Shown here piece after piece: positions 26,871 to 34,878 of a DNA stretch of 64,000 nucleotides. A program made the position numbers and the translations under genes. The notes beneath the pieces were generated by a model. It was not told the origin of the DNA. It ran no database searches and saw only the letters and a program-made list of their open reading frames with translations. Source of the stretch: Haladaptatus pallidirubidus (GTDB lineage Archaea > Halobacteriota > Halobacteria > Halobacteriales > Haladaptataceae); the NCBI RefSeq assembly GCF_020700235.1, contig NZ_CP085301.1:2294001-2358000 (forward strand), given 5' to 3'. The number at the start of each line of letters is the position of its first letter. Position 1 is the stretch's first letter.

Positions 26871-26899
26871 AGGTAGTTCGACGCGGAGTACGATATTAA

Positions 26900-27184
26900 A
26901 TGGACGCGACGGAACTCGACCGACGACTGCGTGAGGAGTTCGACCCGCCCGAGGGAGCGCGGCGGGTGGTCGTTCGAGAGGCGCGCGACCTCGTCGATTC
27001 GGGCGACTACCGGGCGGACGCGGGCGTCGAACTGACCGCCGAGGCGATCATCTCGAACCTGAGCGACGCCCCGAAAGAACAATCGCTTCCCGAAAAGTGG
27101 AACTGGTGGATGGGGTCGTTGGGAATCGCATACGGCGGCTACACGGAATTTCTCATCGTTCGGTGGGAACGGACGAACCGATAA
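26900..27184 (+). CDS. Conserved haloarchaeal hypothetical protein
   Basis: This 94-residue protein has no family that I recognise. It has a helical N-terminal half (LDRRLREEFD, then VVVREARDLVDSG) and a tryptophan-rich C-terminus (KWNWWMGSLGIAYGGY). It is not a membrane protein. The start follows the TATA-like stretch shared with the divergent gene at 26870. The stop is followed 14 bases later by the end of the convergent CPBP protease gene. Confidence 0.6.
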   Translation: MDATELDRRLREEFDPPEGARRVVVREARDLVDSGDYRADAGVELTAEAIISNLSDAPKEQSLPEKWNWWMGSLGIAYGGYTEFLIVRWERTNR

Positions 27185-27197
27185 ACGACACGATAAA

Positions 27198-27941
27198 TTA
27201 GGAGGGGAGCTGCCCGGTCATCATCAGATACGCCAGTCCGAACTGGAGGGCGTTGAACGCCCCGTGAATCAAGGCTGGAACGACGAGGTTTCTGGTGTAT
27301 TCGTAGGCTGCCCCGAGAATCGGCGAGAGAACGAAGAGGATACCGAGATAAACGATGATACCGGTATCTTGACCCTGCAGTGAAAAGACGTGAACGAACG
27401 CGAAGATGAGACTCGCCAGCGCGATGGCGGGCCAGCGACCGAACGATTCACGGAGTCGTTCCTGAACGACTCCGCGATAGAGCAGTTCCTCACCCGGGCC
27501 GATGAGCAGGAACGAGAGCGGAATCAGGAGAAGAAAGACCCGCGGGTCTTGTTCCCCGAGCGTGGCGATTTCGTTCTGCGCCGACTGGATGCCGAACGTT
27601 GTGAGGACGACCGACACCGCGATGAGGCCGCCGTAGAAGACGACGAAGCCACCGACGGTCCAACCGAAATCGTTGAGATTCGGAACGCGAACCTTGATGT
27701 AGTCGAACCCTCTACCGGTGTATCGCAGATACGCTAGCGCGAACAGGCCGAAGGCGACGCCCTGCCCCATGACTATCGAAACGGCCACCGTGAGCGAGGG
27801 GCGGTCGAGAACCGGAACACCGAGCGCGAGGAGCGCGCCCGCGGCGAGTAAGACGAGGATGACTGCGAACGCATAGCCACCGAATCCGAGGCCGACGGCG
27901 GCGAACAGTGCCCGTGAACGTCGATTCCACAGCTCCATCAT
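27198..27941 (-). CDS. CPBP family intramembrane metalloprotease
   Basis: The 247-residue membrane protein has the CPBP (Abi) signature: Glu-Glu in EELLYRG (151-157) and His in FVHVF (about 184), with a further His in a late helix (LIHGAFN, about 232). About eight hydrophobic segments are predicted. Relatives cleave membrane-bound substrates, such as prenylated proteins or bacteriocin-type peptides. The start overlaps the end of the SDR gene by four bases, so the two form one operon with the SDR gene first. Confidence 0.85.
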   Translation of the reverse strand: MMELWNRRSRALFAAVGLGFGGYAFAVILVLLAAGALLALGVPVLDRPSLTVAVSIVMGQGVAFGLFALAYLRYTGRGFDYIKVRVPNLNDFGWTVGGFVVFYGGLIAVSVVLTTFGIQSAQNEIATLGEQDPRVFLLLIPLSFLLIGPGEELLYRGVVQERLRESFGRWPAIALASLIFAFVHVFSLQGQDTGIIVYLGILFVLSPILGAAYEYTRNLVVPALIHGAFNALQFGLAYLMMTGQLPS

Positions 27942-28903
27942 CGTGCCCCCTCAAACCACGCGACGGTTCGACGGATACCGTCCTCGTAATCGGTTCGCGG
28001 TTCGAATCCGACCGCTTCGCGAATCACATCCCCGGTCATCGTCGTGTCGTGCGTGAAGACGTGGAGGATTTCGCGAACGACCTCGACTCGCTCGCTGAAC
28101 AGGGCGCCGCCCCGAAGCATCCACGCCGGGAGTCCTCTGATTCGTCCGTTCGTTTCAGCCATATCGTAGACGTTTCGGGTGAAGGCGTTAACCGTCGTCG
28201 GTTCCGTTCCGACCGTGAATCGGCGGCCGTCCCGCGAGTCCGCCGATTGGTCGCCGGGTGAATCGGCCACGGAAGTCAACGCGCGGGCCGCGTCCTCGAT
28301 GAAGACGAATTCGTGAGGCACGTCCACAGGTGCGGGAAAAAGGACGTTTTTCCCCGCGATGGGTCGGTCGAACAGCGGACGCACGAGGTCGTTGGTCACG
28401 CCAGGGCCGTAGAAATCCGGCAGATGAACAACCGTCGTGGGAAACGGCGCACGAGACAGTGCGGCGTCGGCTTCGGCTTTAATTCTCGCCACGCGAGACG
28501 GCGGATCGATGGTCGTCTCGGGCGAAATCGGTGGTTTCCCTGACCTGGGTTCTTGAATCTCAAATACCCACGTATTGCCGGGATACACGACGTGCGTGTG
28601 GGAATCTCCAATTACGGCGACTAGGAGACGCGCCGATTCGAGGGTGTGATAGTAGTTCATGAGCGGGAAGTTAATGCAGTGAAAAACCACGTCCACGTTT
28701 CGTACCGCTCGACGAACGTTGAACGGGATGAGGATGTTCCCCCGGACGATTTCGATGCGAGGATTCGGAAATCGCTCGCGAAAGCGTCGTTTGCTCCGGA
28801 CGAAAACGCGGATTCGGTCGTCCGGGTTCGATTCGAGCAGTCGTTCGACGACGGCGCCCCCCAATGCACCGGTCGCCCCTGTGACGAGATATCGTACCCC
28901 CAT
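27938..28903 (-). CDS. Extended SDR / NAD-dependent epimerase-dehydratase-like protein
   Basis: The 321-residue protein has a Rossmann motif GATGALGG (8-15) and family features of extended short-chain dehydrogenases (VRGNI, VFHCINFP). The catalytic Tyr-x-x-x-Lys pair is not canonical: where YxxxK is expected there is VARIK, so the Tyr may be lost. That suggests a NmrA-like or substrate-binding role rather than normal dehydrogenase chemistry. It overlaps the CPBP gene by four bases. An AT-rich promoter region lies upstream at 28920-29050. Confidence 0.78.
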   Translation of the reverse strand: MGVRYLVTGATGALGGAVVERLLESNPDDRIRVFVRSKRRFRERFPNPRIEIVRGNILIPFNVRRAVRNVDVVFHCINFPLMNYYHTLESARLLVAVIGDSHTHVVYPGNTWVFEIQEPRSGKPPISPETTIDPPSRVARIKAEADAALSRAPFPTTVVHLPDFYGPGVTNDLVRPLFDRPIAGKNVLFPAPVDVPHEFVFIEDAARALTSVADSPGDQSADSRDGRRFTVGTEPTTVNAFTRNVYDMAETNGRIRGLPAWMLRGGALFSERVEVVREILHVFTHDTTMTGDVIREAVGFEPRTDYEDGIRRTVAWFEGAR

Positions 28904-29082
28904 TCAACTCTCCGGGGTACGATTCGGGTTCGAGGGTAGTGACCTTTGTGTAAGTAATTTGTTATTTTTGGATGGGGCTTTTCGATTCTGCGACAACGAA
29001 CGCTCAAATCGGTATTTTAGTCACCAAAAATTCGTTCTAAATGTAAATCGAAACGACTCGTTACATTTTTCGAAGCGATTCG

Positions 29083-29763
29083 CTACAGCCGACGGACGAG
29101 ACTCGAAAGTGCGTCCGAACCGCCGCGCAGAATCGGCGTTCCGTGCCCCATACAGAGCACGTCGATGGCCGGAACCAATCCGGCAAATCGGCGGATGCTC
29201 CGCCGCATCTCGCGGGTGTCGTAGGAATCCCACCACTTCGGCGGCGTTAGCGCACCGTCGCGTTCCCAGACGAGGTCGCCGACCAAGCCGACGCCGAGGC
29301 CGTCGTGAACGTAGGCGGTGTGGCCCGGATTGTGGCCGGGCGTGTGGTAGGCCGTGAACGCGCCGAGCTGCGCGCCGTCTTCCAATGGCAGTATTTCGAA
29401 CCGTTCCGGAATCGGAACGAGTACGCGGGCAAGGCGGTGAAACGCTCCCTTGTGGTGAAAGAACGGCGGGTCGTAGACCCCCGACAGCAGGTCGGCATCT
29501 CGCTGACCGACGAACACCGGCGCGTCGAGGTCGGGGAGGTTTCGAAGGCCGCCGACGTGGTCGATGTCGTAGTGAGTGACCAGTACGCGGTCGATATTTG
29601 CGACTTCGTAGCCCGCGTCGCGGAGTTCACGGCGCACGCCGAACCACGGCAGACCCGCATCCACGAGCGTCACCCCGCCGTCGTCCACGAGAAAGGCGTT
29701 CGCACCGAAGAGGGGGAAGCCGAGTTCGAGCAACCAGACCCCCGTCGCGAGTTCCTTCGCCAT
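29083..29763 (-). CDS. MBL-fold metallohydrolase with variant metal motif
   Basis: The 226-residue protein is a metallo-beta-lactamase-fold hydrolase similar to glyoxalase II-like enzymes. The usual HxHxDH motif reads H64-Y-D66-I-D68-H69, so the second histidine is replaced by aspartate. The later ligand histidines are present in TPGHNPGH and GMGHGTP, and an Asp in GLVGDLVW. The change affects metal site 1 and may alter metal choice or activity. The gene is on its own, between the SDR operon and the sugar dehydrogenase gene. Confidence 0.82.
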   Translation of the reverse strand: MAKELATGVWLLELGFPLFGANAFLVDDGGVTLVDAGLPWFGVRRELRDAGYEVANIDRVLVTHYDIDHVGGLRNLPDLDAPVFVGQRDADLLSGVYDPPFFHHKGAFHRLARVLVPIPERFEILPLEDGAQLGAFTAYHTPGHNPGHTAYVHDGLGVGLVGDLVWERDGALTPPKWWDSYDTREMRRSIRRFAGLVPAIDVLCMGHGTPILRGGSDALSSLVRRL

Positions 29764-29843
29764 ACGTCGGATACGGCGGAGGGAAACTTAACACCTGAAG
29801 TCGGAATCGCAGGAAGCACCTCAAAGCGTTGTGCTAAATCGAC

Positions 29844-30950
29844 TTAGGGCGTCCACCGGAGGATTCTATCGTCTTCGTCCGCTGGCGACCCCCGTCCGTC
29901 TCGGTTGCTTGTAGCGAAGTAAAGACCGTCAGGGCCGGTGATGACGCTTCGAAGGCGACCGAACTCGCCCTCGAACAATCGTTCGTCGGACTCGACGGTT
30001 CGCCCGTCGGAACCGAACGTAACTCGATGCAGGTGTTCGCCCGCGAGCGTTCCGAAGTAGAACGCACCGTCGTAAAACGCGGCGCTCGCGGGAGCGATGG
30101 TCGGGGTGTACGACGCGAGTGGGTCGGTGAACGCCGGGTCGTCGCTTTCGCCAGTGACGACTGGCCAGCCGTAGTTGTTCCCCGCTTCGATACGGTTTAT
30201 TTCGTCATCCGTGTCGGGGCCGTGTTCGGTGCCGTACAGGACTCCGGTTTCCTGATGGAACGCGAGTCCTTCGGGGTTGCGGTGGCCGTAGCTCAACACC
30301 GCTCGCTCGCAGTCGGGAACCGACCCGTCGGCTTCGAGTCGTAGAATCGAGCCGTGAAGCGTCTCCGGGTTCTGGGCCATCTCTGGTTCGTCGGCGTCGC
30401 CGACCGTCGCGTAGAGATAGCCGTCCGGCCCGAAGGCGAGACGCCCGCCCGTGTGTCGCTGTGCGCCGGGAATACCGTCAAAGATCACGGCTTCGCGTTC
30501 GAGTTCGCCGTCAGCGAGACGGTAGCGCAGTATACGCTGTGAAATACCACCGTCTTCGTGCGTTTGGAAGAGATACACGGACGGCGTGGTCGGGAACTCC
30601 GGATGGAGCGCGAGTCCGAGCAACCCCCCTTCACCGACGACGTTCGTGTCGTCGATTTCGGCGAGGATTTCGACGCCGTCGGAGCTGAGTCGATTGACTC
30701 GGCCGGTTCGCTCGGTGAAATAAAACGTCCCGTCGGGAGCGAAGTCGGTTCCCCACGGAACTTCGAGGTCGGTAGCGACAGCCTCGACTGCGGATGTTTG
30801 CTGGGCGAACTGACTGTCTCCTTTATTTGAGAGGGAAGTTCGGGAAGTCGATTTAGGGTGTCCTTGGGAGGTCGTGTCACCGGTTACGACACCGACCGAA
30901 AGGAGGACACCCGCGCTGGCGAGAACTTGACGTCTGGTATTGTTTGGCAC
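29844..30950 (-). CDS. PQQ-dependent sugar dehydrogenase-like protein, Tat-exported
   Basis: The 368-residue protein has a short twin-arginine signal (TRRQVLASAG) and a six-bladed beta-propeller of the soluble glucose-dehydrogenase (YliI/Gdh) family: LEVPWGTDFAPDG, EGGLLGLALHPEF, HTGGRLAFGPDG and EGLAFHQETG. Family members oxidise aldose sugars outside the cell using PQQ. The conserved HTGGR and the downstream GTEHGPD segment are present. There is no PQQ biosynthesis gene in the window, so the cofactor source is unknown. Confidence 0.82.
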   Translation of the reverse strand: MPNNTRRQVLASAGVLLSVGVVTGDTTSQGHPKSTSRTSLSNKGDSQFAQQTSAVEAVATDLEVPWGTDFAPDGTFYFTERTGRVNRLSSDGVEILAEIDDTNVVGEGGLLGLALHPEFPTTPSVYLFQTHEDGGISQRILRYRLADGELEREAVIFDGIPGAQRHTGGRLAFGPDGYLYATVGDADEPEMAQNPETLHGSILRLEADGSVPDCERAVLSYGHRNPEGLAFHQETGVLYGTEHGPDTDDEINRIEAGNNYGWPVVTGESDDPAFTDPLASYTPTIAPASAAFYDGAFYFGTLAGEHLHRVTFGSDGRTVESDERLFEGEFGRLRSVITGPDGLYFATSNRDGRGSPADEDDRILRWTP

Positions 30951-31096
30951 GAAGAGAATTAATACGGCTAGTCGGAATTAAATTTTTGGCCATTAATTTT
31001 TACTTCTATTTATGGATATTATGTCGAACGAGAAAAGGGATTCCCCCTGCCCAACCCGCGCAATCCTCTTCCGTGAAACCCACCTACGCTGTGCGC

Positions 31097-31573
31097 ATGG
31101 AACCGATTCAGCTCGATGACGTTGATAGGGGAATACTGCACGCGCTTCAAAACGATGCGAGGAAGAGTACCGCCGCGGGAATGGGAGAGAAAGTCGGCGT
31201 GTCGGCAAGCACCGTCCGAAATCGCATCGAGCGGTTGGAGGAGGTGGGAGTCATCCGGGGGTACAATCCGGACATCGACTACGAGATAGCGAACTTCCAG
31301 TTGCACGTTCTCATCGTCTGTCGCGCACCTCCCGACGAACGTTCGGCGCTCGCCGACGAGGTGATGGGAATCGATGGCGTCGTCACCATCAGAGAACTGC
31401 TGACCGGAACGGAGAACATACACATCGAAGCGGTGGCCGTGGACTCCGGCACGGTGGATTCTATCAGCGAGCAGGTGCACGATCTGGGGTTGGACATCGT
31501 AAGCACCAACATCGTGAAAACCGAACGCGTACAACCGTTCGACCACTTCGGAAAAGATGTGACGGAGGGGTGA
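31097..31573 (+). CDS. Lrp/AsnC family transcriptional regulator
   Basis: The 158-residue protein has the AsnC-type helix-turn-helix in its first 60 residues (LDDVDRGILHALQNDARKS, VSASTVRNRIERLEE), followed by a ligand-sensing RAM-like domain (about 75-140, ending in the NIHIEAV strand). Haloarchaeal members often respond to amino acids. I chose the ATG at 31097, directly before the HTH; the open frame starting at 30944 would add 51 unrelated residues across the promoter of the divergent dehydrogenase. That arrangement suggests possible control of the neighbouring gene. Confidence 0.83.
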   Translation: MEPIQLDDVDRGILHALQNDARKSTAAGMGEKVGVSASTVRNRIERLEEVGVIRGYNPDIDYEIANFQLHVLIVCRAPPDERSALADEVMGIDGVVTIRELLTGTENIHIEAVAVDSGTVDSISEQVHDLGLDIVSTNIVKTERVQPFDHFGKDVTEG

Positions 31574-31760
31574 CCGTCTTCGAAAATGCACCCGTGCAAC
31601 CGGATGTGTCGCACGTCGAACAGCCAGCAAAAACGGAACGGGTCGGCGGCGACGAGTTACGGAAAATTGGTACAGCATCGTCCGATGGGTGTTGTATCCG
31701 CAGGACCCATAGTGGGGATTCCGCAACGAGCTTTTGCTGATAGGGGTCGTTAGTACACCT

Positions 31761-32150
31761 ATGGTTGCGCATTCCCGAAATGGAAGTCAGACGAACAAAC
31801 CACCCGACGAGCTATCGATGACCACGGCGTTGAATCTTCTCACTGAGCAACGCCGTCGTCTGGTCATCGACTCCTTGCTGGAAAACGAACAGACGCTCGC
31901 ACTAGCGGATTTAGCCAAGGAAGTTACGGTACGCGAAAACGGCACTTCGATGCCGAAAGTTGACGAGGACGAAGTACTGCGAATCTACTCGAGCCTCTAT
32001 CACAATCATATTCCGCGGTTAGCGGACGCTGGGGTTGTGAAGTTCGAACGGGAGCGAGAATTGGTGGGGTTGGGGAAAAATTCCGAGCGAATGACGGACG
32101 CTCTGTCCGCCGTTTCGGATGGCGAACTGAAAAATGGAGAGTCGGCGTAA
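31761..32150 (+). CDS. DUF7344-type winged-helix regulator
   Basis: The 129-residue protein is a small winged-helix regulator of the DUF7344 kind. The core is TTALNLLTEQRRRLVIDSLLE, then a helix-rich ALADLAKEV and the wing IYSSLYHNHIPRLADAGVVKF. A TTG start nine codons upstream is possible, but the ATG at 31761 is at a better distance. Such genes are numerous in haloarchaea and often neighbour small membrane proteins, though none is next to this copy. Targets unknown. Confidence 0.78.
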   Translation: MVAHSRNGSQTNKPPDELSMTTALNLLTEQRRRLVIDSLLENEQTLALADLAKEVTVRENGTSMPKVDEDEVLRIYSSLYHNHIPRLADAGVVKFERERELVGLGKNSERMTDALSAVSDGELKNGESA

Positions 32151-32280
32151 CGCTGAGGTGAATTAGAAGAATTTCCTGACGAAAAGTTGTTTGAGACGAG
32201 AGCGAAGCCTGTTGTAACTGATACTTACCGGAATCGGTCACACACATATACACATAGTCGCACCCGTCCAGACGACCGAA

Positions 32281-32721
32281 CTACTTGAGTTCGGCCGAAA
32301 CCACGGTTTCCGGGTCGCTCGCGCCGCGAACGTACCGAGTGCGACCGTTACGGATTACGTCGAATACGCGAAACGAAATCACTAATCGACCTGCCGAAAC
32401 CGTCGCCCGAAGAACCGGCCCGCGACTGGTCAGGGCGACGTATGGCGGCGCGGGAACCGGTTTGGCTTGCATCGAGAACTCGGCGGCGGATACCGCCCCG
32501 GAGAGAATCGTCGGGAACGTCGCTACGATTCCAACCTTGCGGAGTTCGCGCGAAAACGGTTTTACGACCATCTTCGGGTCGGTTGTCGCACTCGTTTGGT
32601 CGGGAGTCACCTCGTCGTTCCACGACTCGGCGACCCGATCCGCACAGCGGAGGAGAAACGTGACAGTTTCCGCGTGCTCCGCGAGGATGTATTTTCGGAC
32701 GGCAATTTCCGGGTCGACCAT
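32281..32721 (-). CDS. Conserved haloarchaeal hypothetical protein
   Basis: I do not recognise this 146-residue soluble protein. The start at 32721 (MVDPEIAVRKYILAEHAETV) looks like a genuine N-terminus, followed by FLLRCADRVAESW, a Ser/Arg-rich strand region (LRATVSAGRLVISFRVFDVI) and a short acidic end. The frame upstream to 32892 overlaps the promoter and start of the divergent SpoOM gene and is not coding. Function unknown. Confidence 0.6.
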   Translation of the reverse strand: MVDPEIAVRKYILAEHAETVTFLLRCADRVAESWNDEVTPDQTSATTDPKMVVKPFSRELRKVGIVATFPTILSGAVSAAEFSMQAKPVPAPPYVALTSRGPVLRATVSAGRLVISFRVFDVIRNGRTRYVRGASDPETVVSAELK

Positions 32722-32818
32722 TGTTCGAGAACGCGCCACAGGAGTACAAAGCCGTGTCGGACGATAGCTATCTGCATCAGGAAAACTTATACCGAAAATA
32801 GACAGAAATGCCGATGTA

Positions 32819-33469
32819 ATGAAACGAATTCTCTCCCGCGTTGGAGTCGGTTCCGCTCGCGTCGATACGGTCCTCCCCAAAACGACGCTCACCGCCGGTG
32901 AGTCGGTCGAAGCCGAAGTCCACGTTGAAGGCGGCTCGGCGGAACAGGAAGTCGATGCGATCTACTTCGCCCTGCTGACTCGGTACAAAACCGACGACAG
33001 CACTCGAACCGGCGTCATCGACAAGTTCCAAGTCGCCGACCCGTTCACCATCGGCCCGGACGAGGAAAAGACCTTTCCGATTACCATCGACGTGCCCGTC
33101 GATACCCCTGTGACGGTCGGTCGGACGAACGTCTGGCTCGAAACCGGTCTCGACATCGACTGGGCGGTTGACCCCGACGACGAAGACCCGGTGCAAATCG
33201 AACCGGGGCCACAGCTTTCGACGTTCCTCGACGCGCTCGATTTGCTCGGCTTCACGCTCCGAACCGCCGAGTGCGAGAAGGCGCCGGGAAGCATTTTCTC
33301 GGGCGCGTTCGTTCAGGAGCTGGAGTTCGTTTCCCGCTCTGGCCCGTTTTCCGGCAAACTCGATGAACTCGAAGTCGTTCCGACGGAAACCGAGGGTAGG
33401 CTCGAAGTGAAACTAGAAATCGACCGTCGCGGCGGCCTCCTCTCCGAAATGGCGGACATGGACGAGTGA
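32819..33469 (+). CDS. SpoOM-family arrestin-like protein
   Basis: The 216-residue protein matches the SpoOM (sporulation-control protein) family, beta-sandwich proteins with an arrestin-like fold: ARVDTVLPKTTLTAGESVEA, then the VHVEGGSAEQEVDAIY repeat and FVQELEFVSRSGPFSGKLDE. Archaeal homologues are not linked to sporulation and may act in stress or vesicle-like processes. The gene is cytosolic with no signal peptide. It is upstream of, but not overlapping, a thioredoxin gene. Confidence 0.85.
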   Translation: MKRILSRVGVGSARVDTVLPKTTLTAGESVEAEVHVEGGSAEQEVDAIYFALLTRYKTDDSTRTGVIDKFQVADPFTIGPDEEKTFPITIDVPVDTPVTVGRTNVWLETGLDIDWAVDPDDEDPVQIEPGPQLSTFLDALDLLGFTLRTAECEKAPGSIFSGAFVQELEFVSRSGPFSGKLDELEVVPTETEGRLEVKLEIDRRGGLLSEMADMDE

Positions 33470-33586
33470 TGGACACAGCTTTCGTTCACGAACGAGAGCG
33501 CGAGTCGGATGGAATCGAAACTCTGCACCGAAATCGAGCGACACGCCTGAGTCGCTCGATTTCGTATCACTCCAGATTCGCCGAAA

Positions 33587-34000
33587 ATGACCGCCAACGG
33601 AGGAAACGGCGGCGGCAGTCTCGAAAACGAACGCGACAAGTGCGGTCGCTCCGTCCCTGCGAGCGTGAGCGATAACCCCGAAAAACCGCTTCGAGTGGAA
33701 AACGCCGACAAACTCCACGAGGTTATCGCCGCCCACGGCCTCGTGCTGGTCGATTGTTATACGAACGGCTGTACCCTCTGTCAGGCCATCGAACCGGTGG
33801 TCGGCAACGTGGCCCGCGCGACCGACGCGACGGTCGTGATGGTCAACCCTGGAAACGACCTCTCGCTGGTGGAAAGATACAATATACGGAGCGTTCCGAC
33901 GCTCCTTCTGTTCGAGGATGGCAACCTCGTCGGGCGGATGGCCGACGGCTTTCGGGGAACCGACGCAGTGGTTGCGTTCGTAGAAGAAACCGCGAGCTGA
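33587..34000 (+). CDS. Thioredoxin-fold protein with CTLC active site
   Basis: The 137-residue protein has a thioredoxin domain from about residue 35 (LVLVDCYTNGCTLCQAIEP), with a redox-active pair Cys62-Cys65 in the sequence CTLC rather than the usual CGPC. The cis-proline is in RSVPTLLLF and a helical C-terminus follows. The first 30 residues are a charged extension. It is probably a disulphide-handling or reductase partner in the cytoplasm. Downstream genes include a Tat translocase subunit. Confidence 0.82.
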   Translation: MTANGGNGGGSLENERDKCGRSVPASVSDNPEKPLRVENADKLHEVIAAHGLVLVDCYTNGCTLCQAIEPVVGNVARATDATVVMVNPGNDLSLVERYNIRSVPTLLLFEDGNLVGRMADGFRGTDAVVAFVEETAS

Positions 34001-34091
34001 ATACCCGATTTCCCGCGCCCGCCAATATGTGTGTTATTATCTAACGTAGGCAAAAAGCCTATAAATAACCGCACGTGATTGTTTATCACAG

Positions 34092-34343
34092 ATGGTAGTT
34101 GAAACGATTCCGCTGTTCGGGCCGATTCCCGGTGGGATGGAGCTCGCGGTGATTCTGCTCATCGCAGTCCTCCTATTCGGTGCTAACAAGATTCCAAAAC
34201 TCGCACGCTCGACGGGCGAAGCGATGGGTGAGTTCAAGAAAGGGCGACAGGAAGTCGAAACCGAACTCCGCGAGATGCAGGAGTCCGACACGACGACCGA
34301 GACGAAAAACGACACGGCTGTCGAAGCGGACGCGGACGTTTAA
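34092..34343 (+). CDS. tatA: Twin-arginine translocase subunit TatA
   Basis: The 83-residue protein has a single N-terminal membrane helix (ELAVILLIAVLLFG), the conserved hinge FGANKIPKLARSTGEAMGEFKKG and an acidic C-terminal tail, the standard TatA/E architecture. In haloarchaea most exported proteins use the Tat route, matching the several Tat signals in this window. No TatC is seen here. The gene sits between the thioredoxin gene and a small membrane protein and may be in a short operon. Confidence 0.85.
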   Translation: MVVETIPLFGPIPGGMELAVILLIAVLLFGANKIPKLARSTGEAMGEFKKGRQEVETELREMQESDTTTETKNDTAVEADADV

Positions 34344-34481
34344 ACGGATACGGGGGGACCGGGAACACCCGGCCCGACGGTGTTTTTCGAGGACGTTCGA
34401 CGGTGAGTGACGACCGTACGAAGACGGCAACCTCGCCGACCGACCACAACGGAAAAGGCACTCACCCGCAAACGGAACAGT

Positions 34482-34877
34482 ATGGCTGACGCCACGACAG
34501 AGGCAGACGGCGAGGAATCGAACGGGAGTTCAGCGCAGTCGGGGTCGGGACTCAAAATGCTTTTGTTACTCGGATTTTCGTTCATCGCGGGCTATCTCTT
34601 CGCGAAGAGTAAGGGCAGCAAGCCAAATCTACACGAGGAACTCGGCGAGCTGGGACGGAGCGGCGGGCCGATGGAGATAGAAATCGAGGACATGGACAAC
34701 AGTTCCGCGGCGGACGAAGACGAGGACACGGACGAAGAGTGGGACGTCGAAGAGGACGAAGCCGAAAAGGAAATCGAAGCCCAGACGGAAGACGAGGAAG
34801 AAGACGAAAGCGAAGAGTCGGACAGTTCCGCGGCGGACGAAGATTCGGAATCGAACGACACGGACGACGAAGCGTAA
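34482..34877 (+). CDS. Small membrane-anchored protein with long acidic tail
   Basis: This 131-residue protein has one hydrophobic segment near residues 24-40 (MLLLLGFSFIAGYLFA) and then a long acidic tail with two copies of the motif DSSAADED/NSSAADED, rich in Glu and Asp. The ATG at 34482 gives a normal start; the open frame begins earlier at 34407. I do not recognise the family. It ends one base before the gamma-glutamyltransferase gene on the other strand, so the two converge. Confidence 0.65.
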   Translation: MADATTEADGEESNGSSAQSGSGLKMLLLLGFSFIAGYLFAKSKGSKPNLHEELGELGRSGGPMEIEIEDMDNSSAADEDEDTDEEWDVEEDEAEKEIEAQTEDEEEDESEESDSSAADEDSESNDTDDEA

Positions 34878-34878
34878 C

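Noticed and set aside
28000..28012. GGTTCGAATCC, another T-loop-like sequence
   Set aside because: It is inside the SDR gene and no cloverleaf can be formed around it.
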